Shown in pieces: positions 8,314 through 17,574 of a DNA stretch of 64,000 nt. Under the pieces are notes generated by a model that was given only the letters and a program-made list of their open reading frames with translations, was not told the origin of the DNA and did no database searches. The DNA is taken from assembly GCA_902616595.1 (NCBI GenBank), contig CACMTJ010000003.1, positions 40,139 to 104,138 of the forward strand, in the 5' to 3' direction. The stretch comes from an uncultured Prochlorococcus sp. Its GTDB lineage: Bacteria > Cyanobacteriota > Cyanobacteriia > PCC-6307 > Cyanobiaceae. Every line of letters begins with the position of its first letter. The stretch's first letter is position 1. Position numbers and translations under genes: made by a program.

Positions 8314-9249
8314 TTAAGTGAATGTTATTCCCTTTTCAAGGAAAGTGCAAACCCATGAATCGTAACCTTTATTTCTAAACAATTTATAATTTGCAGTTAA
8401 TTCTTTTTTAGCAGTCTCTATATCTTTAAAAAGTGCAAAGCATGTAGGGCCTGATCCACTCATTGAAAATGTGAGACAATTTTCTAATTTAGAAAGTAAA
8501 TATAATGCCTGCTTTACAGAATCATTTTCATTTTCAACAACTAACTGCAAATCATTTTTAATAGATAAATGTTGATTATCAAAATTTAAGTTATTTAAAC
8601 CATTATCTCTTAAATTATTTCTTATGTTCTCAATCATTTCTCTATCAGTAAGATATTGATCACAAAATCTATTACTATATTTTTTATAAGTTTCAGCAGT
8701 TGATACTGATACATTCGGATTTTTTAGAAGAATTGCTCCATATTCAAGGGTTGAATCTAATTTCTCCAGAATTTCGCCTCTTCCAAAACATAATTGAATA
8801 CCACCATTTATAAAAAAGGGAATATCAGATCCTAAAGTTGACGCTAATGAACATAAAGTTTCTTGATCTAATTTCAAATCCCATAAATTATTAAGACCAA
8901 TTAATGTTGCTGCTGCATTGCTGGATCCACCAGCTAATCCTGCGCCAATCGGGATATTTTTTCTTAAAAATATATTCGCTCCGTAATCTATATTTGATTT
9001 TTTCCTTAATAGATTTGCCGATTTAACAATTAAATTATCATCAGATAAGCTTAAATCATTACAATCTGACTCAAGTTTAATTAAACCTTCATTATTAATT
9101 TCAAATTCTAAATAATCAGCAAGATCGATATTTTGCATAATCATTGCTAACTCATGAAATCCATCCTCTCTTTTACCAATAACTTCAAGGTGCAAATTTA
9201 TTTTGGCAGGAGATTTTATATTAATTTTCTTTTTAGCTAAATCTTGCAT
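8314..9249 (-). CDS. ispE: 4-diphosphocytidyl-2-C-methyl-D-erythritol kinase (IspE)
   Basis: A 311-residue GHMP kinase. SPAKINLHLEVIGKREDGFHE at the N-terminus and the ATP-binding loop PIGAGLAGGSSNAAATL (about 104-120) are diagnostic, with a C-terminal SGSGPTCFALF motif. It phosphorylates CDP-methylerythritol in the MEP pathway, which supplies isoprenoids for carotenoids, phytol and quinones. It begins 12 bases after rsmA stops, and the rsmA-ispE pairing is common in cyanobacteria. Confidence 0.95.
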   Translation of the reverse strand: MQDLAKKKINIKSPAKINLHLEVIGKREDGFHELAMIMQNIDLADYLEFEINNEGLIKLESDCNDLSLSDDNLIVKSANLLRKKSNIDYGANIFLRKNIPIGAGLAGGSSNAAATLIGLNNLWDLKLDQETLCSLASTLGSDIPFFINGGIQLCFGRGEILEKLDSTLEYGAILLKNPNVSVSTAETYKKYSNRFCDQYLTDREMIENIRNNLRDNGLNNLNFDNQHLSIKNDLQLVVENENDSVKQALYLLSKLENCLTFSMSGSGPTCFALFKDIETAKKELTANYKLFRNKGYDSWVCTFLEKGITFT

Positions 9250-9261
9250 ATACTTAAATTT

Positions 9262-10086
9262 TTATTTTTTAATTTTAATACAATTTTCTGCAAGCTTAAT
9301 CCATTGGTCAATTGAAATATCTTGTGGTCTTAAATTAAAACAAACTTTTGAAGATTCAGATAATTCATTTATGTCTTCATTTGAAAGTATTGAATTAAGA
9401 GTATTTCTTAGCATTTTTCTTCTTGAATTAAATGAAATTCGAAGAAGTTTATCTATATATTTTTCTAGACTAATATCTAATCTTAAATCATTTTTAATTG
9501 GTTCGAAAACTACTAAAGAAGAAAAAACTTTTGGAGGCGGACTAAATGATGAAGGCGGCACATCACATATTCTTTTTATTTTAGATAAAAGTTGCATTCT
9601 TATACTAAGCGCACCAGCATTGGGACTACCTTCTTTTGACAAAATCCTATCTACAACGTCTTTCTGCATTAAAAATATTATTTTTTCGTAATTATAGTTT
9701 CTTATAATGCCCAATCGACCTATGAAAATATCCAATATTGGGCCAGTTATATTGTAAGGAATATTTGCAATCACTTTTGTAATCTTCTTATTAATCGAAT
9801 CTAAATTTACAGAAAGAATATCTCCCTGCTGCAGTGAAAACTTATCATTATTATTGAATTTATCATTTAATAAATTTATTAAATCTTTATCTAATTCAAT
9901 TGCATGTAATTTTTTAATTTCTGAATCTAACAACTTAGATGTTAAAGCTCCTTTACCAGGGCCAATTTCTAAAATAAAGTCATTTTCATTAAGAACAGCA
10001 ATTTCTTTAATTTTTTCTAATATTTTTTTATTTACCAACCAGTGTTGTCCAAATCTTTTTTTTTGATGATTTTTTTTAGAATTCAT
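9262..10086 (-). CDS. rsmA: 16S rRNA dimethyladenosine transferase RsmA (KsgA)
   Basis: A 274-residue Rossmann methyltransferase. [15 protein letters not shown] precedes the SAM motif [13 protein letters not shown] (about 38-50); the catalytic motif [11 protein letters not shown] is at about 112-122, followed by [11 protein letters not shown]. It dimethylates two adjacent adenosines in the 3'-terminal helix of 16S rRNA during 30S maturation. It heads the rsmA-ispE-DUF3082 run on the minus strand and diverges from the Asn/Lys-rich gene at 10143. Confidence 0.95.
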   Translation of the reverse strand: MNSKKNHQKKRFGQHWLVNKKILEKIKEIAVLNENDFILEIGPGKGALTSKLLDSEIKKLHAIELDKDLINLLNDKFNNNDKFSLQQGDILSVNLDSINKKITKVIANIPYNITGPILDIFIGRLGIIRNYNYEKIIFLMQKDVVDRILSKEGSPNAGALSIRMQLLSKIKRICDVPPSSFSPPPKVFSSLVVFEPIKNDLRLDISLEKYIDKLLRISFNSRRKMLRNTLNSILSNEDINELSESSKVCFNLRPQDISIDQWIKLAENCIKIKK

Positions 10087-10142
10087 CTAAAAGATAAATA
10101 ATATGTTTAAATTAAATATGAATTTATTTAATACTTTATATC

Positions 10143-10457
10143 ATGAGCTTATCAAAAAAAAATTTAGATAAACTCAATAAATTTAAAAAAAAGAAAAATT
10201 TAAATAACGAAAGTAAAAATATAAATAATAATGATAATTTAATCACCAATCCACTTAATTCACAAGATCCCAATAAAATTTTTTATTCGTTAATTGATAA
10301 TTCAGTATCTTTAGAAGAAACTTCTAACGTTAATAATTCACTAAGAAAAAGTGAGATTAATCAAATTAATATGAATTCTAAAAAAGATAATTTTTCCAAG
10401 AAATTAACAACCGAAGAGGAACTATATGATGAATTTAATTATCTTCTTGATGAATAA
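10143..10457 (+). CDS. Asn/Lys-rich low-complexity protein of unknown function
   Basis: A 104-residue protein dominated by Lys, Asn, Ser and Leu, with a basic N-terminus (KKNLDKLNKFKKKK) and an acidic C-terminus (TEEELYDEFNYLLDE). No membrane segment or catalytic motif is visible and it is probably disordered. The charge polarity suggests a binding or tether peptide, but that is a guess. It ends 19 bases before rlmH on the same strand. The start ATG at 10143 is preceded by only AT-rich sequence. Confidence 0.6.
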   Translation: MSLSKKNLDKLNKFKKKKNLNNESKNINNNDNLITNPLNSQDPNKIFYSLIDNSVSLEETSNVNNSLRKSEINQINMNSKKDNFSKKLTTEEELYDEFNYLLDE

Positions 10458-10476
10458 TTAGTTTTAATATTTACTT

Positions 10477-10893
10477 ATGCTTCAGAGTAATAGATTAGCA
10501 ATTTATGCCATCGGCAAAATAAAAAAACTTTGGATTAGAGATGGAATTAATCAATACAAAAAAAGAATGCCTGAACTTATCATTAATGAGCTAAAGACTT
10601 TTAATTTAAATAATCTTAGATCCAATAACAATATTACTATTTGCCTAAGTGAAGAAGGAAAACAGTTTAATTCAGTTGAACTATGTTCCTTACTCTTGAA
10701 TTTTAAAAATAAAAAAATTAATTTCTTAATCGGTGATACTGATGGAGTTAGTTCAGATATAAAAGAAAAATCAGATCTTGTACTAAGCCTCTCTCCTTTA
10801 ACTTTTCCTCATGAATTAGCTAGATTAATCCTAATCGAGCAAATTTATAGAGCTATTTCTATATCAAACAACTCCCCTTACCATCGTTCTTAA
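10477..10893 (+). CDS. rlmH: 23S rRNA pseudouridine-1915 N3-methyltransferase RlmH
   Basis: A 138-residue SPOUT-class enzyme. [20 protein letters not shown] carries the SAM-binding glycine loop, and [17 protein letters not shown] plus the C-terminal NSPYHRS form the trefoil knot and active site; the family usually ends PYHK/PYHR. It methylates the pseudouridine in helix 69 of 23S rRNA on assembled 70S ribosomes. [19 protein letters not shown] is a standard N-terminus with a few extra residues. Confidence 0.93.
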   Translation: MLQSNRLAIYAIGKIKKLWIRDGINQYKKRMPELIINELKTFNLNNLRSNNNITICLSEEGKQFNSVELCSLLLNFKNKKINFLIGDTDGVSSDIKEKSDLVLSLSPLTFPHELARLILIEQIYRAISISNNSPYHRS

Positions 10894-10965
10894 AAAGATT
10901 AGATTCAATCTAAAATTAATCTATAAAAGTTTAATAACTAACTATTTTTTGATTTTTTGCTATAT

Positions 10966-10979
10966 AGTACATATATACT
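10966..10979. promoter_or_regulatory. LexA-like SOS operator upstream of umuDC
   Basis: The 14-mer AGTACATATATACT is an imperfect palindrome. It fits the marine-cyanobacterial LexA consensus as I remember it (RGTACNNNDGTWCB) at every position except one, A in place of the second G. It ends 12 bases before the umuD start, where bound repressor would block the promoter or early transcription. Damage induction of umuDC is known in other bacteria; binding here is inferred. Confidence 0.65.
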
Positions 10980-10991
10980 ATTATATTAATC

Positions 10992-11408
10992 TTGGATTCT
11001 TTTGATTCAACTACTAAAACATTTAAAATCCCCTTATTAACTGATTCGGTATCAGCAGGGTTTCCTTCTCCTGCAGATGACTATACAGAAGAAAATATTG
11101 ATTTAAACGAACATTTAATATCTAATCCTTTTAGCACTTTTTTTCTTAGAGTCAAAGGTGACTCAATGATAAATGCAGGAATTAAAGATAAAGATTTAAT
11201 AATAGTAGACAAGAGCTTAAGAGCCAGGCCAGGGAATATCATCATTGCAATGATAGACGGAGAATTTACAATAAAAAGATTATCTATAAAAAATAATGAA
11301 TTATATTTAAAAGCAGAAAATCATAATTATCCTGATTTTAGATTTAAAAACCATATTGATGTACAGATATGGGGAGTTGTTATTTATTCAATACATAGCT
11401 ATTTATGA
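10992..11408 (+). CDS. umuD: UmuD-like self-cleaving subunit of DNA polymerase V
   Basis: A 138-residue LexA/UmuD family peptidase (S24). The probable cleavage site is in VSAGFPSPADDY, the nucleophile Ser is in RVKGDSMINAGI and the general-base Lys is in GEFTIKRL. RecA filaments trigger self-cleavage, and the shortened dimer joins UmuC in error-prone polymerase V. There is no DNA-binding domain, which separates it from LexA. The start is TTG at 10992. It overlaps umuC by 4 bases, so translation is coupled. Confidence 0.92.
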   Translation: MDSFDSTTKTFKIPLLTDSVSAGFPSPADDYTEENIDLNEHLISNPFSTFFLRVKGDSMINAGIKDKDLIIVDKSLRARPGNIIIAMIDGEFTIKRLSIKNNELYLKAENHNYPDFRFKNHIDVQIWGVVIYSIHSYL

Positions 11409-12691
11409 GAATTTCAAATATTGATGCAATAGCTCTTATAGATGCTAATAATTTTTACGCGTCATGTGAGCAAAATATTAATCCTAATTTGAGAAATAAA
11501 CCAGTAGTAATTTTATCTAATAATGACGGATGTATCATTGCAAGAAGCCCTGAAGCGCGAGCTTTAAAAATTAAAATGGGAACTCCGTATTTTAAGGTCA
11601 AAGAAAGACTAAATAAATTAGATGTAGCAGTCTTAAGCTCAAACTACTCGCTTTATGGGGATATGAGCAGAAGACTAATGAATTTACTAAAAAACTACTG
11701 TGAACAGATAGAAATTTATTCCATTGACGAAGCATTCGTCTCGATTTCTAGACCTAATGATGAAAATCTATATCCTTGGGCAAGAAGCATGAGATCATTA
11801 ATATATCAGAATCTAGGGATTACTATAACAGTAGGAATAGGGGAAAATAAAGTAAGAGCAAAAATTGCTAATAAACTAGCTAAAAATATTGATTATTCAG
11901 CTGGAATATTTGATTTAGCTAGAACCGAAAATGAGAATAATTATTTGAAAAGAATTAGTATAGATAAAATATGGGGAGTCGGGAAACAAACCTCTAATTG
12001 GTTACAAAGTAAAGGTATTAAAAATGCAAGAGAACTAAGAGATATGGAAGAAAATGAAATCATTAAGAAATTAGGCATCGTAGGTAAAAGACTGCAATTA
12101 GAACTGAAAGGCCATAGATGCCTGCCCATAGAAAAAAACAAGAAATCAAAAAAAGAAATTCAGGTGAGCAGGAGTTTCGGCACGCCTATCACAAAATTAG
12201 AAGACTTAACTCAAGCACTGGCAACTCACGCAATAAAAGCCTCTGAAAAAATGAGAAGTCAGAATTTACAATCATCTAATATTAGAGTATTTGCTAGAAC
12301 CAGTAAATATTCAAGTCAAAATTATCAAAGAAGTGCTCATAGAAAACTTACAAATGCAACAGATGACACAAACAATATTTTAAAAATAGTAGTTGAATTA
12401 TCTAAAGAAATTTATAATCCCGAATATAAATTCTCAAAAGCTGGAGTTTTAATGCAGGATTTAACAAATAGCGAATATTTACAGCAATCAGTTACCAATT
12501 ACAAATCTCAGAAAGTCTTAAAAAAATCAACAAATCTTATGAAAACGATTGATTTATTAAATAAAAGATTTAATAACAATGCAATTACATGGGCCATTAC
12601 AAAAAATCCACAAAGTTGGAAGATGAATAAGAATTTCTTAAGTAGCTCATCTACAACTGATATAAAACAAATCCCAACTATAGTGAAGTAA
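11405..12691 (+). CDS. umuC: UmuC-like Y-family DNA polymerase (Pol V catalytic subunit)
   Basis: A 428-residue Y-family polymerase. The first metal-binding motif is ALIDANNFYASCEQ, the second is YSIDEAFVSI, and steric-gate and finger residues lie in PVVILSNNDGCIIARS. A helix-hairpin-helix region (IDKIWGVGKQTSNWLQSKGI) and a little-finger domain (about 240-350) follow. It carries out translesion synthesis with cleaved UmuD. The start overlaps the umuD stop (ATGA-type junction), and an HExxH gene follows after 10 bases. Confidence 0.95.
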   Translation: MRISNIDAIALIDANNFYASCEQNINPNLRNKPVVILSNNDGCIIARSPEARALKIKMGTPYFKVKERLNKLDVAVLSSNYSLYGDMSRRLMNLLKNYCEQIEIYSIDEAFVSISRPNDENLYPWARSMRSLIYQNLGITITVGIGENKVRAKIANKLAKNIDYSAGIFDLARTENENNYLKRISIDKIWGVGKQTSNWLQSKGIKNARELRDMEENEIIKKLGIVGKRLQLELKGHRCLPIEKNKKSKKEIQVSRSFGTPITKLEDLTQALATHAIKASEKMRSQNLQSSNIRVFARTSKYSSQNYQRSAHRKLTNATDDTNNILKIVVELSKEIYNPEYKFSKAGVLMQDLTNSEYLQQSVTNYKSQKVLKKSTNLMKTIDLLNKRFNNNAITWAITKNPQSWKMNKNFLSSSSTTDIKQIPTIVK

Positions 12692-12701
12692 ACAAAATAG
12701 A

Positions 12702-13169
12702 ATGGAATTTATATTATTTTTAAGCAAATTAGATAAAGAGATTCTTAACTTATTAATGAAAGCAAACTACATAGTTGAAGAAAATAAAATTGAATGTCTA
12801 TTAAACAAAGAAATAAAAGGGCTACATAATTTTAAAGAAAATAAAATAATAATATGTACTGAAAATGCAAAAAGGAAAACAAATTATAGAAATAAGAATC
12901 AACAACCAAATAAAGATAACTTCAAAACTGAAAGGGCGATAAGAAAAGCATTAAGACACGAAGCAACTCATGCGATACAAAAATGTAATGACAATAAAAC
13001 AATAGGAGATATAAAAAAATTAGAAAGCAAATTGCATCAAAGTAAAAGAAAAGCATTATCGTTCTCTAGTTCAAATTTTTCTGGGACTTATGCGAAAGAA
13101 GTAGAAGCTTATGTTCTTGAAGATAAACCCAAAAAAGTTAAAAACTTGATTAAAAAATACTGCCTATAA
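12702..13169 (+). CDS. HExxH (zincin-like) small protein in the umuDC operon
   Basis: A 155-residue protein with no signal peptide. The helix RKALRHEATHAIQ holds an HEATH motif (His86-Glu87-x-x-His90), the zinc-binding and catalytic signature of zincin metallopeptidases, and the downstream segment YAKEVEAYVLED (about 130-141) offers a third Glu ligand. This motif-plus-acidic-helix layout recalls the Atp23/M76 group, but similarity beyond the motif is not established. It begins 10 bases after umuC, so it is probably in the same SOS-controlled unit. Substrate unknown. Confidence 0.7.
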   Translation: MEFILFLSKLDKEILNLLMKANYIVEENKIECLLNKEIKGLHNFKENKIIICTENAKRKTNYRNKNQQPNKDNFKTERAIRKALRHEATHAIQKCNDNKTIGDIKKLESKLHQSKRKALSFSSSNFSGTYAKEVEAYVLEDKPKKVKNLIKKYCL

Positions 13170-13185
13170 ATTAAAAATTTTTATA

Positions 13186-15219
13186 TTAACTAGCAAGGAA
13201 ATTGCCACAACGTTGTTTGTCTAAGAAATTCATATGTTGTCTTTCTAGGTAATATAATTCCTGAAATTTAATGGCATCTGAGTTTAAATCCTTAAAAAGA
13301 TCATCTATCTCTTTATTTGTATTTGAAGACCCTGAAGAAGGATTATCAATTAAAATAGATATACAATTTTCTAAAGTTTTTAACCTTTGAGATCCCCAAG
13401 ATTCTATTAAGTGTCTACATCTTTTTAGAGAATTATATTTCTCAAGAAGTGATAATGTTCCTAGTAAATTGTCCTTAGGATTACTCAGCAATGTTAAAAA
13501 CAACTCATTTGGATTAATAAAAATATTAATTTTATTTGATGATTCAGGATTATTGAGAGCTAAGTAATCAGGTAGAAGTGAAATTAAGTTAATCGAAGAA
13601 AAATCTTTTTGAAGATTTTGACTATTTGATTGTTTTAAATCATTTAAGTAATTTAAACCTAAATTATTTTGTTCAATTTTTGAAATAGCTTCCCATAAAC
13701 TTTGAATATAACCAGTATTAAAACCATTAATTTCTCTTTTGAGAAATTCATCACGAATAAATAGCCTAAGATCTGGACAATGTAAATAATAAAAAATTAT
13801 TTCCGATTCATTTTTCTCCCGTCGGGAAATTTCATTTGGTTGTTCAAATTTTTTTGATCTACCATGCCAACGAAATCCCTTTACTTGATTTCTTAAATCT
13901 TGTTCAAACTGTATTGCTAACCTAGCTTGTCCCTTACTTAATTGTTCGGAAACTTTTTGTAAATAATGAGTTCTGGTTGATGATTGAGGTAATTTACTCA
14001 ACAATTTTACCAATGAAGAAATAACACTTTGGAAAATTTCAGACTTAGTTAAATCTTGATCTTTAAAGATCTGATCAATCTCCCAATCAATCCAAAAGGA
14101 TGAATTATCAATTAAATTAAAATAATCTTCAGGTGTATGACTATTCAAATATTCGTCAGGATCTTTGAAATGACTTAGTTGAAGTATCTTAAGATTAATT
14201 TGATCATGAAGGGATAGGGTCTCAACTTCTTTAATTACTCTTTTTGTAGCTAAAATTCCTGCATTATCAGAATCAAAATTCAAAATTATATTTTTATTAT
14301 CTGTACATCTACAAAGTTGAGAAATTTGATACTTATTTAATGCGGTACCGAGAGAAGCCACAGAATTATTTATACCCTTTGAATGAAGAGAAATAACATC
14401 AAAGTAACCTTCAACAATAATAGCTTTATCTCTTTTTCTAATATCGCTAGAAGCTTTTTCGAAGGCAAATAACATTTTTCCCTTTTCAAATATCTCTGAT
14501 TCAGGAGAATTAAGATATTTGGGTTCCTGACCATCAAGAGATCTTCCTCCAAAGGCAACTACTCTTCCCTGCATATCATGTATTGGAACAATTAATCTAT
14601 TTCTAAAACGATCATAAATCTTGTCAGAATTATCTTTAGAAATTGCAAGGCCTGAAGCTAATATTAAATTAATGGGGAATTTTTCTACCTTGGAAAGATA
14701 ATTAAATAAATCATTCCATGAATTTGGGGCAAAACCTAATTCAAAGTTATCAATAATCTTGCTACTCAAGTTTCTCTTAGATGTTAAATATTTCATAGCT
14801 TCAAAACCAAGAGAATTATTTAATTGAGACTTAAACCAATTTTTAGTGACTCTTAATATTTTATAAAGCTCTTCTTTTCTAGATAGTTGTTTTTTATAGG
14901 CTTCTACCTGGGGACCCTCAAGATTTTCAACGTTAATATTATTTTTTTTTGCGAGAGAAAGTACAACATCTGAAAAATTTGCACGAGTAAATTCCATTAA
15001 AAATTTAATAGAGTTTCCACCTGCACCACAAGAAAAACAATAATAGAATTGTTTAGTTGGTGATACTGTCATAGATGGCTTATTATCATCATGAAAAGGA
15101 CAAATACCAACAAATTCCTTGCCTTTCTTCTTAAGAACAATATGTTCAGATATAACGTCAACGATATCTGCTTTTTCCTTAACCTCTTGAATAGTTCTTG
15201 GGTGTATAGAATGAACCAT
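13186..15219 (-). CDS. dnaG: DNA primase DnaG
   Basis: A 677-residue primase. The CHC2 zinc finger (CPFHDDNKPSMTVSP ... FYYCFSCGAGG, about 40-70) precedes the DnaG core and the TOPRIM domain, where IIVEGYFDVISLH and LNFDSDNAGILA (about 265-325) carry the metal-binding acids. A helical C-terminal region for helicase contact starts near 440. It makes RNA primers for replication. The C-terminal part is poorly conserved, as usual. It is divergent from the DMT transporter gene, with 92 bases between starts. Confidence 0.95.
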   Translation of the reverse strand: MVHSIHPRTIQEVKEKADIVDVISEHIVLKKKGKEFVGICPFHDDNKPSMTVSPTKQFYYCFSCGAGGNSIKFLMEFTRANFSDVVLSLAKKNNINVENLEGPQVEAYKKQLSRKEELYKILRVTKNWFKSQLNNSLGFEAMKYLTSKRNLSSKIIDNFELGFAPNSWNDLFNYLSKVEKFPINLILASGLAISKDNSDKIYDRFRNRLIVPIHDMQGRVVAFGGRSLDGQEPKYLNSPESEIFEKGKMLFAFEKASSDIRKRDKAIIVEGYFDVISLHSKGINNSVASLGTALNKYQISQLCRCTDNKNIILNFDSDNAGILATKRVIKEVETLSLHDQINLKILQLSHFKDPDEYLNSHTPEDYFNLIDNSSFWIDWEIDQIFKDQDLTKSEIFQSVISSLVKLLSKLPQSSTRTHYLQKVSEQLSKGQARLAIQFEQDLRNQVKGFRWHGRSKKFEQPNEISRREKNESEIIFYYLHCPDLRLFIRDEFLKREINGFNTGYIQSLWEAISKIEQNNLGLNYLNDLKQSNSQNLQKDFSSINLISLLPDYLALNNPESSNKINIFINPNELFLTLLSNPKDNLLGTLSLLEKYNSLKRCRHLIESWGSQRLKTLENCISILIDNPSSGSSNTNKEIDDLFKDLNSDAIKFQELYYLERQHMNFLDKQRCGNFLAS

Positions 15220-15311
15220 TGAGATTTTTTCAAAAACAAATAATGATTTATTTGTTATAGGTCAAAATCAAATAAGAATCTACTTAATTTCACAATAAAA
15301 CTATTTTTTAA

Positions 15312-16202
15312 ATGATAAATATCGCAGAATTAGAAAAAAAATTTAATTCATTAAATAAGTTTAATTTGGTATTTGCTTCATTCTTCTTTAGTTTGATGAC
15401 TTTATGCGTAAAAAATATTGATAAAAGGATACCTATTTATGAATTAGTCTTATTCAGATCATTGGTAAGTTTAATTATTACATTATTAATAATTAATCTA
15501 AAAAATATCAATCCTTGGGGCAACAATAGACCATTACTTATTTTAAGAGGTGTTTTAGGAACTTTAGCTCTAGTTTGCATTTTTTATGCGATAAGAAATA
15601 TGCCCCTTAGTATATCTACTGTCATTCAGTACACATACCCTATCTTTATATCTATATTCGCTGGCATATTTATAAACGAAAAAATAACTCGGAATATAAT
15701 TTTTGCTTTAATTATTGGTTGGATTGGAATATTAGTAATATTAAATCCAAGTCAATTATCAAATATAAACGTTGAAATTGAAAATGTTTCGATTTCGGTC
15801 GCATTTCTTGGAGCTATCTGCACTGCATTGGCTTACGTTACAGTTAAGAAACTTTCATTTACTGAAGATGTTTATGTAATTATTGAATATTTTCCACTTG
15901 TTTCTTTTATAGCTTTATTGCCAATTGTATTAATGAACTGGGTTACCCCAACTTGGAATGAATTAGTTTGGATAATTGGCATTGGCTTATTTACTCAATT
16001 AGGTCAGACTTTCTTAACTATAGGATTAAAAAATTTACCTGCTTCTGAAGCTTCAACAATTAACTATTTGCAAGTTTTATTCGGTTCAATTTGGGGGGTT
16101 TTGTTTTTTAGTGAAATAATAAACATAAATTTTTTATTAGGAGCTTCACTAGTATTATTAGGAACTATTATATCTACTACCAAAATAATCAAAAGGACAT
16201 AG
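15312..16202 (+). CDS. EamA-family (DMT superfamily) transporter
   Basis: A 296-residue integral membrane protein with about ten hydrophobic helices in two EamA repeats. The first repeat spans about 15-145 (RSLVSLIITLLIINL, ILRGVLGTLALVCIFYAI) and the second about 160-292, ending NFLLGASLVLLGTIISTTKIIK. The family exports or takes up small metabolites, often amino acids or nucleotides; the substrate cannot be told here. The start is ATG at 15312, preceded by AT-rich DNA. Confidence 0.85.
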   Translation: MINIAELEKKFNSLNKFNLVFASFFFSLMTLCVKNIDKRIPIYELVLFRSLVSLIITLLIINLKNINPWGNNRPLLILRGVLGTLALVCIFYAIRNMPLSISTVIQYTYPIFISIFAGIFINEKITRNIIFALIIGWIGILVILNPSQLSNINVEIENVSISVAFLGAICTALAYVTVKKLSFTEDVYVIIEYFPLVSFIALLPIVLMNWVTPTWNELVWIIGIGLFTQLGQTFLTIGLKNLPASEASTINYLQVLFGSIWGVLFFSEIININFLLGASLVLLGTIISTTKIIKRT

Positions 16203-16227
16203 AATATATATATTAAGATAAAAAAAA

Positions 16228-16584
16228 GTGAAATTTTTCTATTTAGCTTTATTATTTTGTTTTTCTCCTATTGTTCAAGTTAATGCAACAACCCCAAAGT
16301 CAGTAACTTGCACAAGAACTGAATACAGAGAGGAATACATTCCTGGAACCAAATCAAATCCAGGCTACGTGAAAAGTTATGAAGTGGACGTTGTAATACC
16401 TTGTGGAGGTCAAAATACAGCTGAAAAAATAGATGATAATGATTGTAGTGAAGGTTCTGTTATAGGAGGACTTCTTGGTGCTGGAATAGCACTATCTTCC
16501 TCTAGAGGAAAAGACAGGCTTTGGGCAGTACCTGCTGGCGGGACTGCAGGAGCACTAATTGGATGTCAGGTGGATGGTGGTTAA
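16228..16584 (+). CDS. Secreted glycine-rich protein with a glycine-zipper segment
   Basis: A 118-residue protein starting with GTG at 16228. The first about 20 residues (KFFYLALLFCFSPIVQVNA) form a signal peptide with a plausible cleavage after VNA. The mature part has CTRTEYREEYIPGTKSNPGY, and a C-terminal segment, GGLLGAGIALSSS with AGGTAGALIGC, resembles the glycine-zipper regions of envelope proteins. Four Cys could pair in the periplasm. The stop codon directly abuts the ruvA start, so the two are translationally linked. Function unknown. Confidence 0.6.
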   Translation: MKFFYLALLFCFSPIVQVNATTPKSVTCTRTEYREEYIPGTKSNPGYVKSYEVDVVIPCGGQNTAEKIDDNDCSEGSVIGGLLGAGIALSSSRGKDRLWAVPAGGTAGALIGCQVDGG

Positions 16585-17262
16585 TTGATTAGTTGGATTA
16601 ATGGTGAGATTGTTGAATTTTGGCAAACTAACCAAAAGTTTTTTGTATTAGTAAATTGTCAAGGATTAGGATACGAAATACAAATACTTGAAACCTTTTT
16701 TCTCAAGTTAAAAACAAATCAGATATCTAGTAAAAACATAATTCTTTGGATAAAGCATATCAAGAAAGAAGATTCAGATTTATTATTTGGTTTTACATCT
16801 AAAGATCAAAAAAAATTCTTTATTGAAATTTTAAGTATTCGAGGTGTTGGATCTCAAATTGGTATGGGGATATTAAATAAATTTTCCATTAATGAAGTTA
16901 TCAATGCAATAAAAACACAAAACAAAAAATTAATTTCTTCCGTTCCTGGTATAGGACAAAAAATGAGTGATCGATTAATTTTAGAATTAAAAAATAAATA
17001 TAAAGGTGAAATTCTATTTGATGAAGAAAAAAGCAAAGATGAATTAGAGATTAAGGATTCTGAAATTAATAAAATGATGGAGGACCTTCAATTAACCCTT
17101 CAATCATTAAATTACAAAAATAAAGAAATAAGGACTATCTTGCCAATTCTTATAAAAGAAGGAGATCACCTTGCAAAAAAAGAAAATAACTTATCATTTG
17201 AAAAGCTTTTGAAATTAGCAATGAATTATCTAGATAAAGATAGTAGTAATATAGCTAGATGA
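16585..17262 (+). CDS. ruvA: Holliday junction branch-migration protein RuvA
   Basis: A 225-residue RuvA. The N-terminal OB-fold domain (about 1-65) starts MISWINGEIVEFW, then comes a helix-hairpin-helix pair (ISIRGVGSQIGMGILN, VPGIGQKMSDRLILELKNKY), and a C-terminal helical domain that contacts RuvB. It binds four-way DNA junctions and directs RuvB-driven branch migration. The start is TTG at 16585, immediately after the preceding TAA, which gives the canonical N-terminus. Confidence 0.93.
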   Translation: MISWINGEIVEFWQTNQKFFVLVNCQGLGYEIQILETFFLKLKTNQISSKNIILWIKHIKKEDSDLLFGFTSKDQKKFFIEILSIRGVGSQIGMGILNKFSINEVINAIKTQNKKLISSVPGIGQKMSDRLILELKNKYKGEILFDEEKSKDELEIKDSEINKMMEDLQLTLQSLNYKNKEIRTILPILIKEGDHLAKKENNLSFEKLLKLAMNYLDKDSSNIAR

Positions 17263-17295
17263 CGTAGTATCATGGAATAAAAGAAAATAAATTTC

Positions 17296-17565
17296 ATGTC
17301 ATTAGATACAGCTGAAAAACAGAAGCTGATTGAAACTCATCAAGTACATCCAACTGATACAGGTTCAGTTGAAGTTCAAGTTGCAATGCTTTCAAAAAGA
17401 ATATCGAAATTAAGTGACCATCTCCAAGGAAATATTCATGATTTCTCTTCAAGGCAAGGATTATTAAAAATGATTGGTAAAAGGAAAAGATTACTATCTT
17501 ACTTAAAAGACAAAAACGTTCAGAAATATCAAGAACTTTTAAAGAAGATTGGTATCAGAGGATGA
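17296..17565 (+). CDS. rpsO: 30S ribosomal protein S15
   Basis: An 89-residue protein matching S15 end to end: [19 protein letters not shown], a [20 protein letters not shown] helix and the C-terminal [12 protein letters not shown]. It binds 16S rRNA in the central domain and helps organise the platform of the 30S subunit. It lies 33 bases after ruvA and 9 bases before the PAM68 gene, probably in one transcript. Confidence 0.98.
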   Translation: MSLDTAEKQKLIETHQVHPTDTGSVEVQVAMLSKRISKLSDHLQGNIHDFSSRQGLLKMIGKRKRLLSYLKDKNVQKYQELLKKIGIRG

Positions 17566-17574
17566 TCTCAATTA

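Noticed and set aside
10893..10925. Possible terminator after rlmH
   Set aside because: The inverted repeat around AGATTAGATTCAATCT has a short AT-only stem and no T run after it, so it is not a convincing terminator.
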